A DNA stretch of 64,000 nt from Diphasiastrum complanatum. Taxonomy: Eukaryota > Streptophyta > Lycopodiopsida > Lycopodiales > Lycopodiaceae. Of this stretch, positions 24,121 to 36,770 are shown piece after piece; positions within the stretch are counted from its first letter, which is position 1; every line of letters begins with the position of its first letter. The stretch is taken from positions 23,150,801 through 23,214,800 of the forward strand of contig CM055106.1 in assembly GCA_029204225.1 (NCBI GenBank), written 5' to 3'. The notes beneath the pieces are model-generated. The model did no database searches, was not told where the DNA came from, and was given only the letters and a program-made list of their open reading frames with translations. The position numbers and the translations under genes were made by a program.

Positions 24121-25155
24121 ATTCCAATGCATCCCCTTCACAATGTCATCTTGCCATTCTTCATGCCCTTCAAGCCCTCTTTGCCATTTGTCCCCAACCC
24201 ATTTAATAGTACACCTAGTGGCCTCCATAAGAGAGTGGGGGAGTGGTGCATTCAAGGCTCTCTTCCAAAACTAGCCAAGATGCCATTTTTGTCAAAGGCT
24301 AGGGAGGTCATTCAAGTTTTCTCTTTTGTACACCCTAGAAGCCCAAAATGTCAATGGCTAGTGGGTGTACCTCTCAAATTTTTTAGCCTCCAAGGTGGTT
24401 TGGCATTTATTATTCAAATTTTGGGTGAGGCCCTTTTTCAACCCCTATTTTTAGTAGGCGGCTTTCATTTTTCTTTGGACACCTGTGTTTTCGGCCTTTC
24501 TTCGATTTTTCAAGGGTCGTGCGGCTACTGCTTATTTGTTTGGGTTTTTGGCATGTTGGGTAACCACTTGGCCCGCACATTTCGTTAATTGCCCGTAAAT
24601 AGCCCAAACTTTGACTTTAGGGTTTCTATGACTCCTTGACACTCAATCCATATTTCCCGGTCTTGGTTTTACCCAAAACTTTTCTTTTTCGATTTTTTCT
24701 TCTGTGGTTGACTTTTTCGACATTCATGACTAGGGCTCCCACGACACCACAGTTTCCCTGAAAAATACATTGAGTGATCATATATTAGTAAAAATGGACT
24801 CAGTACATGGTGAGATTTTAGCATGGTCATACCGGCTATTTTTTTACAACTGGCCATTTTTTTGAAAAGCCGTAAAATATTTACCGGCCATTTCTAAGGC
24901 TGCAAAATTTGCTCTAGCCTCATTTAGGGCGGGTTGGGACCCAATTCTAGGTGGACCGGCACTTTTGGCTCGGTCTTACAAAACTTGACCACAAAATATT
25001 TTTGACGATTTTTTTGAAAAGTCCCCAAAAAGTCAAGTTCTTACTTTAAAATTGTGTCTAACCACTTTAGGGACGGGTTGGAACCCAAATCTACGACAAA
25101 TTTGTGCCGATTTTTCTCTAAAAACCGGGTTTTACATGCCAGTTTTTTCCAGTTT
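24121..25155. other. Noncoding, possibly LTR U3 or older repeat
   Basis: No protein motif on either strand. Repeated CCGGCCATTT and GGTTGGGACCC-like words (24,890, 24,930 and 25,075 areas) suggest decayed repeats. No clear LTR terminus found. Confidence 0.35.
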
Positions 25156-25159
25156 TGTG

Positions 25160-25985
25160 AATTTAAACTTCAATATTAGCTCAATTTTCCGTGCAAAAAT
25201 ATTGGCTAACACTGTACACCTGCAAAACAGATCTACAACGACAATGCTGGAAAACAAAACACCATACGAAATGTGGACACGCAGAAAGCCTAATCTGTCA
25301 TACGTTTGGATGTGCAGCATACAAGCACATTCCAAAAGAAAAGAGAAGCAAGCTCGATGAAAAATCTGAGCAAACAATCATGGTCGGCTACTCGAACGGA
25401 ACACATGTGTACAGGCTCTACGATCCAACCATGAAGAAGGTTGTTTCGAGCATAGATGTGAAGTTCGATGAGTTCACATTCCCTAGACTGAAAGACGAAA
25501 GAGGCCATGAGATCTTCACACTACTGCCCATTCAAGAGGGAGATCGAGGACAAACATCAAATTAGAATGCAGAGCCACAGACTCCAAAGCAACAGGAAGT
25601 AGAGGTTCAACTCCACGAACACGAAACGTTCGAACAGCGACGAAACGAACCTCGAAGGTCAACGAGACAAAGAAGACCTCCAGACCGCTACTCTGACAAT
25701 CTTCAATGGAGTGAAGACATGCAATTCGAGTACTACAGCTTCACAGAAGAGCCAACAACATACCAAGAAGCTATCTAGAGTCCAGAGGAAGAATTCTGGA
25801 AGCAGGCAATGTTAGAAGAGATTGAGTCGATGAGGCAAAACGAGGCATGGACATTAGAGCCACTGCTAGAAAATAAAAAGATAGTCGACTGCAAGTGGGT
25901 CAGATGGCACCATTGGCTGCTACAAAGCCATGCTTGTCGCGAAGGGCTACACGCGAAGATATGGTGTCAATTATTTCGACACTCG
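25160..25985 (+). pseudogene. Copia fragment: integrase C-terminus to reverse transcriptase start
   Basis: Plus strand: QNRSTTTMLENKTPYEMW, HIPKEKRSKLDEKSEQ, MVGYSNGTHVYRLYD, then a linker and FWKQAMLEEIESMRQNEAW ending DCKWV. This is the integrase tail and the first reverse-transcriptase block of a Copia polyprotein. The frame breaks after DCKWV; remnants of the next block (EGLHAKIWCQLFRHSPT) continue out of frame to 25,985. It joins directly to a gag segment on its right. Confidence 0.85.
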
Positions 25986-27880
25986 CCAACGAGTTGTGGG
26001 ATGTTGTTACAGGTATCGAAGTGAAGCTTGAAGACGACACAGTCGACTCAAAATGGAAATTGAAGGATGGTAAAGCTTTCGCGCTTATTATCCTCAATAT
26101 ATCAGATACTCAAATTGGCCATATAGCTGAAGCTCACTATATGATGTGAGAGACGTAACTACCAAGTTACATCTTCGAAGGAAATTCTTCACACTCAAGA
26201 TGTCGAACATTGATGCTCTTCAAAATCATATTAACTAGCTTAAGAATCTCTTGCAACAGATGGCCGCTATCGGATCAGTCATAGACGATCAAGACATAAT
26301 TATGACATTGCTTTCAAGCATGCCCTCTACATATGAGAACTGGGTGATGATCATCATGACACACTCAAACTTAACTCTTACCAAAGTTATCACTATGTTG
26401 CTGCAAGAAGATAATCGAAGAAGTCAAGAGACTTCGTCTTTCTCTTCGTCCCATGCTCTATATGTCAACAAGAGCTCGAAACGACAAAAGCAGAAAAGCT
26501 CTAAGCAGTCTACATCAAATCAGAAATAGACTCAAAGTCGAGAACAATCATCGAATCCAAATTCGTCGAAGAAAAAGATGTTTTGTAGGTATTGCAAGCG
26601 CAATAACCATGAGATCCAGGATTGCTGAATTCTCAAAGCAAAGAATGCAGCCAAGCAACCAGATCAACAAGCAAATACAGTTACAACATCTCCTGAAGTC
26701 GAAATGGACGAAGACGCTTTTATGGTCAAAGACAAATACGTGAATTCGAATGATTTGTGAGTTTTGGATTCTAGAGCTAAACAACATATGACCAATCATC
26801 ATGAGATTTGTCATTCCTATACGCCTTATAACATAAAGAAATATATTCATCTTGGTGACGATAGTACTCAGACTATCAAAACTGAAAGTACTATAAGATT
26901 ACGGTTCCAGCATGATCAATTCAAACTATTGTCAAAAGTCTTGTATGTTCTTAAACTCTCTACAAATATGTTATCAGTAAGTAGAATTACATATTTAGGT
27001 CATAAGGTGGAGTTTAGTCTGATCAATGCAGAATTATCGATAGGAATAATAAGGTCCTTACACTCGGCAAGAGGCATGGATACTTATATAGATTGGCACA
27101 TTGTTATTCTAGTTCTAGTCAAGCCTTGAAAACCTATGTTCTTGTCAATAAAGCATTACTATGGCATCATCGCTTAGGATACTTGAATTTTGCATCTGTA
27201 TTGAACATATCCAGACAATCCCTAGCATTTGGTCTCAACTATCCTTCTGGTAAAGTTGATCTCCTTGGAAAGCAGACTAGGATTCTTTTTAAATCGAGTC
27301 ATATGCATGTAGAAAAACGTCTGTTAGATGTTGTTCATTCAGATGTATGTGGACCTATGCAAACTCCTTCATTGCTAGATGCAAAGTATTTCATTATTTT
27401 TATTGATGAATTCTTTCGAAGAACAATTGTTTATTTCATCAAGCAAAAATCAGAAGTTCTTATTAAGTTCAGGCAATTCAAAGAGCATGTAGAAAATCAG
27501 ACTGGTAAAAGAACTAAAGCACTGAGGCCCAACAACGGGGGAGAATACATCTCCACCGAATTCAAGGAGTACTGCCTCAACAATAACATTGAGCAACAAG
27601 ACATTACCTCCTATTCACCTTAGTCAAATGGTCTTGCTGAGAGAAAGAATAGAACCTTAGTCAAATCAACAAAGTGCATGTTATCACATACGACACTTCC
27701 GAAGTGCTTTTAGGCTGAATTTGTTTCAATAGCAACCTATATTCAGAATAGATGTCCTACTAAAGGTCTCTCAGAAAAAATACTATTCGAAGTTTGGACA
27801 AGCCTTCTTTATCGAATTTAAAAGTTCTTGGATGTACTGCACAAATTCCTCATGAACTCAGGAAGTAGCTCAACTTCCAG
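25986..27880 (+). pseudogene. Degenerate Copia: gag, protease, integrase
   Basis: Begins mid-gag (ELWDVVTGIEVKLEDD), continues through TLLSSMPSTYENW, a zinc knuckle CRYCKRNNHEIQDC (last position followed by TGA), a decayed protease active site (LDSRAKQHMT; usual D-S-G-A), pre-integrase LWHHRLGYLNF, and integrase HSDVCGPM, NNGGEYISTEFKEYC and NGLAERKNRT. Stops and frameshifts occur throughout. It ends at 27,880 against a minus-strand Copia. The zinc-knuckle region is nearly identical to the minus-strand fragment at 30,837-31,049, so both are one family. Confidence 0.88.
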
Positions 27881-27884
27881 AGTA

Positions 27885-29488
27885 TAAAAAAAAAACCCAA
27901 GAGTATCTTGATTTATCATCAATAAAAGTGACATACATAAGAGCTCCACCATTTGATTTATGTGAAAATGAATGAACATCCGAGTGTATAAGTTCAAGAG
28001 GAGAGTTAGATCTTATCAAAGATCTCTTGAAAGGAAGCTTATGAGATTTGGAGAGTCCACAAATTTCACAAAGCTTGCCACACTTGGATATGGTGTTGGG
28101 AAGTCCTCTTGCTAGCTCCTTTGTCACCATGGTCTCCATAGCTTTGTAGTTAGGATGGCCTAACCTTTTGTGCCATAATTCCACTTGAGTGAGTTCCTCC
28201 CTTGCCATGTTCACACTTTCAACCATCACATTAGCATCCAATTTGAATAACCTCCCTTGCTTGAAACCACTAGCAATACATTTTTCATCTTTCAAGATAG
28301 AACATGCTCCATGCTTGAAATGTACATCTAATCCACTATCCATAAGTTGTCCTACACTCAACAAGTTCTTTGTAATTGAAGGTACATAAAGAACATTGTC
28401 TAGATCTACTTTTTTAGATGATCCTAGACATAAAGGAATGGATCCAACACCTACAATCTCACATTCTTGATCACTTGTAGTGAAGATAAATCTCTTAGAA
28501 CTATTGTAAGAAAGTAGACTAGAAAAGTAGTCTTTTTGGTGAGTCATGTGAGAGCTTGCCCCACTATCAATCCACCAAGTGTCTTGATTAGATGTTTGTG
28601 GTGAGGATACCATCAAAGATACATTGCCTTATTCCTCCTCCTCAAGCACAAGATTGTCTTTATTGTCCTTCTCTTGGGCATATTCCTTCTTGTAGCACTC
28701 GGATGCAAAATGTCCCTTTTTTTCACAAAAGAAACACTTTAGATTCTTCTTGTCCTTCTTGCTCTTGCCTTTGGAACTTGATGCTCCATCTTTGTTCTCC
28801 GTCTCCATGTCTTGAGTCTTCTTGGATGTAAACTTCTTCTTCTTGCCTTTCAAAGAAAAGTTAGCTTTTTCATCACCATCATTCAAAGATAAGGAACTCG
28901 TCCTACTTTTGATATGAAGCATTCTACTCTCCTCACTAACAAGCACACTTTGAAGTTTTTCAATACTAGGAAGTGAATCTTGAATAGCAAAGGTTTGAAC
29001 AAGATTGGAATAATCATCTCCTAATCCATTCAAAATGATTTGAACTAATTCATCATCTTTGATTTTATCATCTATAGAAGACAACTCCTTATTCAAAGAT
29101 TTGATCCTAAAGACATAATTTTGGGCACTTTCACTACTTCCTTTCATGCTTTGAAGGATTTGATTCCTAAGCATGAGTATCCTTGAAGTGTTCTTGGATC
29201 CATAAATGGTTTTTAATGAATCGCTGCCTCTTTGGATGTGGTACAAGATGAGATTTCTTTCAAAAGTTCATTACTTACATTCATTTTTATGCAATGTAAT
29301 GCAACTCTACATCTCTTTTTGTACCTAACCAACTCAACTCCTCCTTGAGGTTCTACTTCCACCTCAAGTACTATGTCATAAAGATCATGAAGTACAAGCA
29401 AAGACTCCATTCGGACTATCCAAGTAGCATAATTAGTGGATGTAAGTCTTTCACTAGCTTCAAGCAAAAAATCACCCATTGATGCCAT
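27885..29488 (-). pseudogene. Copia gag-protease-integrase, minus strand
   Basis: Gag starts MASMGDFLLEASERL at 29,488; a frameshift near 29,220; gag body NKELSSIDDKIKDDELVQII; zinc knuckle CFFCEKKGHFASEC; protease WWIDSGASSHMT near 28,570; pre-integrase LWHKRLGHPNYKAM; integrase start SDVHSFSHKSNGG and FIDDKSRYSW. It stops abruptly at about 27,885, so the rest of integrase, reverse transcriptase and RNase H are missing. The lineage is that of the plus-strand Copia at 60,903. A PBS and LTR lie upstream at 30,079-30,864. Confidence 0.9.
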
Positions 29489-30078
29489 TTTTGAATGTGA
29501 AAAAAACACTAGAAACTCTTATGGTTTCTCTAAGAGATCTGAACCTAAAGTCTTCTAGCAATTTAGAAAGCTTATAGACTCAATCCTATCACTCATGAAC
29601 CAATCTAAAATGATGGAAATTTAGTTTCTAGTCTCAAACTTGCAAAAGCACTCCTTAATCTATGATTTTTAGCAATTTCTCTCTTCAACCTCAACATACA
29701 CTCAAAAAATTAGAGAAGATAAATTAGTGCACCTAATTCAAGCTTCAATTTTAATTTTTGGCTGATCTAATCCAAGACCTAATCAAGGGATTAGATTCAC
29801 TATAGAAAATGCTTGATTTTGCACCAAAAATTACTCAAATTGGGTATGTAAGTCAAATTCTACAAAATTTTGAAATTTCTCAGTCAAAACCGGAGCTGTA
29901 CGGCCTCACACGTGTGAAAAGGGTTCCTACATCCCACAACAAGATCTGGACCAAACATTTTGAGGATAGCTATCAAATCCAACTCATTACACAAAATTTG
30001 ACTAGTTTCCAAAAAACTACTAATTTTGGCTTTGATTTGGATTAACCCTATCAATTTCAACAAAACCTCTTGTACTAG

Positions 30079-30090
30079 GCTCTGATACCA
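30079..30090 (-). other. Copia primer-binding site (tRNA-iMet)
   Basis: Minus strand TGGTATCAGAGC, the standard plant Copia PBS complementary to the 3' end of initiator tRNA-Met. It lies 590 bp upstream of gag at 29,488 and directly follows an LTR end (TTTTTGCACA). Confidence 0.95.
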
Positions 30091-30864
30091 TGTGCAAAAA
30101 GTACAAAAAAGACCAAGAGTGGATTCTAATCTGATCCTCAAGAGGGATTGGTTGTTAGATTACTTGATCTATCAATCTACTTGAGATTAAGATCAATCTA
30201 GATCAATTCTAGATACAAAATCCTAACAAGAACAATCATTTGTCTACATTTGTTTTGATTATTTTGAGGTGCTATCAATGTGTACTTGATTTTCAAGTTG
30301 GAGTCCATACTCAGACAATGTTTCACACGTGTGAAACCAGAAAGTACATCCTCAAAATTGCTTCCAAAACCAAGATTGGTGTCTCACATTGATTATGGCC
30401 AAATAAGCCTCTATATATACACTTTTGGAGCTCGAGGTACTGATCATGCATCAGATCTCACACGTGTGAGGATGCCTTGTCACCATCATGCAATTTGACA
30501 CTTGGATCAAAACTTTTCATTTTGGGCATTTTTGGTCTATTTTTCTACTATATGGAGATCTTCATGGAAATCTTTTAGAAGCAAAACCTCACCTACTTCA
30601 GCTATTTCCACACGTGTGAGCTGTCCTCTACACATGGGATGTGACACCTATTCAAAATATTTGGCTCATGCAATCATTAGATTGGTGCCATGTGTCATAT
30701 CTCTAGAAAACTAGTTTTTGGCCATTTTAGCCACTAGAACTTGAATTAAATCATATGTACAACATATACGATTATGGTACATGAAAAGTACACTAGTTTC
30801 ACACGTGGGAACAGGCTCCACACATGTGTGTCTATCCTATATACAAGATTTTTGGCCCCCACCA
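30091..30864 (-). mobile_element. 5' LTR of the minus-strand Copia
   Basis: The minus-strand LTR would run from TGGTGGGGGCC at 30,864 to TTTTTGCACA at 30,091, giving TG...CA ends. A TATA box (TATATATAG, minus strand) is at 30,411-30,419. The LTR contains three exact CACACGTGTG palindromes (30,324, 30,459 and 30,609) and near-matches at about 30,800 and 30,820; a fourth exact copy lies in the leader at 29,907. The right limit is where similarity to the neighbouring Copia gag family resumes; that end is approximate. Confidence 0.65.
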
Positions 30865-31440
30865 AGCTTATTTTTGTATTTTTCACACATAAAAGCGCAT
30901 TCGTCCATTTCGACTTGAGGAGATGTTGTAACTGTATTTGCTTGTTGATCAGGTTGGTTGGCTGCATTCTTCGCTTTGAGAATTTGGCAATCCTGGATCT
31001 CATGGTTATTGCGTTTGCAATACCTGCAAAACATCTTCTTCTTCGACAAATGTGGATCTGATGATTGTCCTTGACTTTGAGTCTGTTTTTGATTTGATGT
31101 AGACTACTTGGAGCTTTTCAGCTTCTGTCATTTTGAGCCCTTGTTGACATATAGAGCATGAGACGAAGAGGTAGACAAAGTGTCTTGACTTCTTCAATTA
31201 TCTTCTTGCAACAACATAGTGATAAATCTGGTAAGAGTTAAATCTAAGTGTGTCGTGATGATCATCACCTAATTCTCATATGTAGAGGGCAAGCTTGAAA
31301 GCAACATCATAATTGCGTCTTGATCGTCTATGACTAATCCGACAGTGGCCATCTGTTGCAAGAGATTCTTAAACTGGTTAATATGATTATGAAGAGAATT
31401 ATTGTTCGATATCCTGAGTGAAGAATTTTCTTCAAAAATG
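30837..31440 (-). pseudogene. Copia gag fragment, inverted copy of the 26.2-26.7 kb family
   Basis: Minus strand reads KKMFCRYCKRNNHEIQDCQI, then LKAKNAANQPDQQ and VEMDECAFM, matching the plus-strand Copia near 26,570-26,730; the part at 31,260-31,400 matches MQQMAAIGSVIDDQD...TYENW of 26,251-26,340. Only gag is present. The left end is interrupted by the LTR at 30,864 and the right end meets another LTR at about 31,453. Confidence 0.88.
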
Positions 31441-31452
31441 TAACTTAGTAGT

Positions 31453-32627
31453 TGTTGGAAAGAGGGGGTGGAAGAAAGATAACTCGAAAAGAAATGAACA
31501 CGAAAGGAAAATTGTTCGTGTGCAATGGAACAAGCTATCTCCCTCTTTTCTCAGGCATGACTATGCCTATCAATCTCGAACAGAACATTAGTGATAGAAA
31601 TCATGTTTGATCTGATTACATAGCCAAACATTAAGCATCAAAACATCAAACAAATAAGTTGTCGCAAATTGGTTGCAAAGAGCTAGACTAATAATCAATT
31701 GCGAAGAACAGACAGTCAGACTAAGAAACTAGAAAGCCAGACAGAACGTAGAAAAGCATTGCAATATTGACACAAACCTAAACGTAGAACAAACAGAGCT
31801 GTAATCAGATTAAGTATAATGAAATATACAGGTCAATAATGAAGGTGAGCACAAAAGAATGGTGGACGTAACCACATGCATCACAAAGCTAATCACCCAA
31901 TCTATAAAGGTGATGAACCTATTATTGACAATAGATCAATGCGCAAAGGCATTTACAAATGTCTGTCTGTGATTACAAGTGATGTTTCGTTGTATCTTCT
32001 GTCACACTTTGAATACTGAGGTATTCAATATATACATAAGTTTTACAAGTGTGCACATGAAGATGGTACAAAAGTGGTTGTGCTGTATGTGGGAGATCAT
32101 AAATGGCTGTTGTTGTCAAATCAAATTGCATGGTGCATGAAACGAGCGTGAGGAGGCCGCAACGTCGAGCTTTGCTAAAATTGACACTGATGAAAATACA
32201 AAAATTGCGACACTCCTTCCAATGCCTTAGAAAAATGATTTACATGGTACCTTCGCCTTTCTATAAGGGCAGCTGTGGCTATTGTAGGGCACCTTTGGCA
32301 TTTGTAAGACAGTGCGTCTTTTTTTGCCTGTCATACATTATGTGCAAAAATATAGTATCACCTTTTTCGCCTGTTCAAATTTGCTTGTATTTATGTAGAC
32401 TGTGACTTTCCTGAAAGTGTCGCAAACGCTTTGCTCAGAGTGGCCCAAAGGTGAAAAAGTGACAGTGTCACATTTTTCACCTGTGGAAATTTTCGAGTAA
32501 AAATACAGACTGTAGCAACAATCAATTCAAATATGCAGACTGTGCGACAACATGAGTAAAAATGCAACAACATGAATGGAGGCAGATTAACATAAGATTT
32601 AGGAGAATAGAGGAGATAAATCTAACA
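31453..32627 (-). mobile_element. Probable Copia 3' LTR
   Basis: On the minus strand the segment starts TGTTAGATTTATCTCC directly after a polypurine tract and could end TCCAACA at 31,453, giving TG...CA ends and about 1.18 kb. A TATA-like GTATATATTG (minus strand) lies near 32,025. It belongs to the reverse-transcriptase-bearing Copia on its right. No second LTR copy was found to confirm the limits. Confidence 0.5.
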
Positions 32628-32645
32628 CCCCCCCCCCCTTAATCT
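32628..32645 (-). other. Polypurine tract of the minus-strand Copia
   Basis: Minus strand AGATTAA followed by eleven G, then TGTTAG. Purine run directly before a TG is the expected second-strand primer at a 3' LTR. Confidence 0.7.
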
Positions 32646-34625
32646 AGATCCATGAATGTCTTGATCTTCAGACTGAGCAATGCACAAAAATTGTTGTGTG
32701 TATTAACACTTAATGCCTTTGTAAATATATTTGCAACCATGTCCTGCATTCTACAGTACGTTAAGCTTATCTCCTTGTTGAGAACCTTGCCCCTAATATA
32801 GTGATATCGGTTTTCAATGTGCTTCTCCTAGAGTGAAATTTAGGGTTGGCCGATAAGGCAATAACACTCTGATTATCATAGAATATGATTGTAAGGCTGT
32901 ATTGATTTAAACTAATGTCTGATAATAAATTTCTTAACCAAAATGCTTCTTTGATAGATTGAGAAGCAGCATGAAAGAGCGATAGAGGTTTGTTTACGAC
33001 TGTTCCATGAGATAGGACTGCCATTGAAGAAGAATGTAAATCCAGATGTGGACTTACGATTATCTATATCTCCTCCCCAGCTTGCATCAGAGTATCCACT
33101 GAGCTAATGGAAATTGTCGTTGTTGACTTCTCTATGGCAGATGCACTGGTCCATGGTAGCTCGAATATACCTCATGACTCTTATGAGAGCCTTCCAATGG
33201 GTAATGCCAGGATTAGCCAGAGATATCAGGTCTTGTACAGAACATTGCATATATGAGAGATCCAAGTATTGATTGATAAGAATACTCTCTCATCTGCTCC
33301 TCTTCCTGCTTGGTTTGGCGACATCGGTCCTTTGACAAAAGCAGACATGGATCTATCGGTGAGTGAGCTAACTTACAGTTCATCAAATTATATCTGTCAA
33401 GAACATTGTGAAGATACCTTTGTTGAGTGATATAAATCAGTCATTTTGCTCTGCCTCTATGGATTTGAATGCCCAAACAAAAGTGAGCTTCACCCAGATC
33501 AGTCATGTCGAACTCAGAAAACAGCATCTGTTTAGAATCCTTAACCAAATTGGTATTGTTGAAAAGCAACGTATCATCCATGTACAAGGTGATGATAATG
33601 AAGGATTGATACACCAACTTGGAATAGACGTTGCAATCAATAGTGCTTGGTTGGAAACCTTGTTCAATGAGGAATGTGCTGATCCTTTGAAACCAAGCTC
33701 TGGCAGACTGTTTCAAGCCGTAAAGTGCCTTATGGAGTTTACAGACATGATTCTTCATACCTTCCAAAATATATTCTTCGGGCTGGATTATGTAGATGTC
33801 TTCTTGTATAACTCCATTCAGATAAGCTGTTTGCACATCAAGTTGATGCACTTCAAGGTCGACAACTGTAGCATATGATAGGAGGGCTCGAATTGAAGAA
33901 TGTTTGACTACTGGACTGAAAGTCTCACTGTAATCAACGTTGAGAATCTGAGTGAATCCTCATGCTACCAATCTTGCCTTCCTTCAATCAATCGCTCCAT
34001 TGGCATTGTACTTGATCTTAAAGATCCATTTACAATTGATAATATTGCAGCCAATAGGAGCTTCGATTAATGACCACGTTTGGTTTTTGATCAGAGAGAA
34101 ATTCTCTCTGTCCATGGTTTCTCTCCAAAGATCAGAGTTTGGTAGGCTAAGTGCCTCTTCGACTATTGTCAGTTCCTGTATCAAGAGACATGCAGACTCA
34201 GAAGTATACCTTGTGGGCTGTGTGCACACTCGACCTGATCTTTTGGGGTCCTGGGACTTGTCGCTTGGTAGCAGCAACATCTTCATCAGCAACATCTTCA
34301 TCTAACTTGTTGTCAAATAGTGGATCGACGATGGACACACTTGAGCCTGTTGCTCGGATTGTCATGTCAATGGCAGGTAATAAAGGTTCTCCTGGAACAA
34401 TATCTTTGCCTTTGATGTCGATGAGTTGATCCTCGATAAAGACTGTATCCCGGCTGTACAAGATTTGTTGGGTATTGGGATCATATAGCTTGTATGTATT
34501 ATCAGATGAAGTATATCCAATTAGGATGGTCTTGATATCTTGGAAGTCGAATTTCTTCCTCGTGTCTTTTTGGATCTACGCGTATCACGGTTGGCTGCGG
34601 CATACACCTTTTAGCCTACAGGAAT
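32646..34625 (-). pseudogene. Copia integrase tail, reverse transcriptase and RNase H
   Basis: Right to left: integrase tail (YSRDTVFIEDQLIDIKGKD near 34,440), a linker, W..TMDRE and NCKWIFKIKYNANGAID (34,000), LDVQTAYLNG, IQEDIYIIQPEEY, CKLHKALYGLKQSARAWF, then YMDD near 33,575, DLGEAHFCLGIQI, and RNase H-like ESIKEAFWLR and DNQSVIALSANPKFHSR (32,830-32,960). Several frameshifts separate the blocks. The 5' half is absent: at 34,625 it meets a plus-strand Copia gag head to head. Confidence 0.88.
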
Positions 34626-34641
34626 TTCAAGCAGTTTGAAA

Positions 34642-36770
34642 ATGGCAAATATCAATGAGGTAATTTTGGGCGATGCAAGCAAACTTGATGGGGCTTCTAA
34701 CTACAACATCTGTAAATTCAAAATGAAGAACATTTTGATGGAGAAAGAGTTATGGGACATCGTTGCAAGTATTGAAGTCCGGCCTAATACCACTCCAAGT
34801 GACATGAGGGCCTTTGATAAAAAGGCACAGAGAGCATTGTCCTTGATCAACCTTTCAGTGAAAGACCATGCGATCACCCATATAAGTGATGCCACGACAG
34901 CCAGGGGAGCTTGAGAAGCTCTTAGAATGCAATTTCAAACTTGCAATCCAGCTCGAGCCATGTTCTTGAAGTCAAGGTTGAACGCAATCAGGATGAAGAC
35001 GAATCGGTGGGATCTTTCTTCACCGGGATAAAGGAGCAGAGAGATCAACTTGTGGCAATTGGAGAACCAATTAGGGACATTGAATTGGTACATACCACTA
35101 TGAGCGGTGTTTCGGAAGGTCTACAAATGTTTGTGAGCGACATCACTTCGAAGGAGAGATTGCCTACTTTGAAGACTTCCACGGAATTATGTTGCATGAA
35201 GAGCAGCGCCGTGAGATGGTGAAGTCAAGGCAAACCCCACAGGATGATCAAGCTTTGCTTGCTAAAGGCAAGCAGAAAGGGTGGCAGAGGATTCCTAAGA
35301 AATCCAAGGATGATGACGACGAGAGAGAGTCATCATCGAAGGTAAAAAAGAAGAAGAAAGACAAATGTTACTAATACCATAAACCGGGTCATTGGGCACA
35401 TGAGTGTTACAAGAAGAAAGCGGACATAAAGGTGGTAAAGGTGAAGCAACAAGACAACATTGCCGAAGATGATGGGGAAGATGACGAGACAAGTGTCTTC
35501 TCATCAGCATTGGCATCCCAAGTTGATGATGGTGCCAGATGGTTCATAAATTCAGGCACCACAAGGCATATGACCGAGAAATATGACTGGTTTGAAAAAT
35601 TCTCACCAATCCATGATGGGGACAAGGTCACACAAGACAATGAGGAGGAATGTCAAATATAGAGTGTTGGCAATGTACCTGTGCAGTTTCCTTTTAGCAA
35701 AATCAAGAATATCCCTAATGTGCTTTATGTTCCTGGACTCAAAAAGAGTTTGCTTTCTATTGGTGTGATGGCAAATCAACATCTTAAGGTTGAATTTGTC
35801 AAGGATGGATGCCTTATGAAGTGTCGGTTATGATGAGAGGACAAACTCATATAGGTGTTTTGATCCTGTAATGAACAAGATTCACATAAGCAAAGATGTG
35901 ATCTTTGATGAGATGCATAGGTATGAAGATGAAGACCATGCAAGTGATGAAAGCATCAAAAGACTTCTCACAATCTTGGAAGAAGAAGATGAAGAAGACG
36001 CTCCATAGGAGGATGCACATGAAGATGAAGGTCGAGAGGGTGAGTATGAGAAGACACCACCTACCCAAGAGCCTAGGGGAAGGTACTTGCCAATCGGAGC
36101 AATAAAGGAGAAACCGGTTGGAAGTAAGAGACATTACTTGGACACTCCTTGGGACACATACACTCCACGAAGTGTATCACCTGAGTCTAAGATACCAAAA
36201 TGGTATGAGAAGATCATGAAGGATGCAAAGCTAAATCAACTAGGATCTAGCACACAAGAAGAAGTGAGAATATCAATGCGAGAAAGGAAGTCTCCCGATC
36301 GCTATCATGTGAACTATGCCCTAATGAGTGACATTTTGAAGTGTCAAGAGCCATCAACCTTTGATGAGGCAAAGGATCACAATGAGTGGCAAAGGGCAAT
36401 GGAAGAAGAAATGGAGTCCATCCATAGGCATTATACATGGGAGGTAGTTAATCTACCACTTGGAAAGAAACCCTTTGACAACAAATGGGTGTTTAAAACA
36501 AAGTTTCATGTAGATGGCACGATAGCAAAGCATAAGGCATGCCTAGTAGTGAATGGCTATGAGCAAAATAAAGGAATTGACTTCAATGACTAAGTGGACT
36601 ATGCTACACCTTATCATCGCCTTAGCATCTCATTTCGGGTGGAAGATCCATCAAATGGATATGAAGTCCGCATTTTTGAATGGTGACTTAGAAGAAGTAG
36701 TTTACATGGTCCAACCACATGGCTTTATGGCAAAAGGACAAAAACATTAGGTGTGCAATGTGAAGGATTT
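34642..36770 (+). pseudogene. Copia with integrase deleted
   Basis: Gag starts MANINEVILGDASKLDG at 34,642; ELWDIVASIEVRP; SFFTGIKEQRDQLVAIGEP; a zinc knuckle with a stop (CY-stop-YHKPGHWAHEC) at about 35,370; protease WFINSGTTRHMT near 35,545; VLYVPGLKKSLLSIG. At about 35,840 the sequence jumps to DPVMNKIHISKDVIFDE, which in intact elements follows the integrase, so the integrase is missing. Reverse transcriptase begins NEWQRAMEEEMESI and ends after FLNGDLEEVVYMVQPHGF near 36,735. No LTR or PBS identified. Confidence 0.87.
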
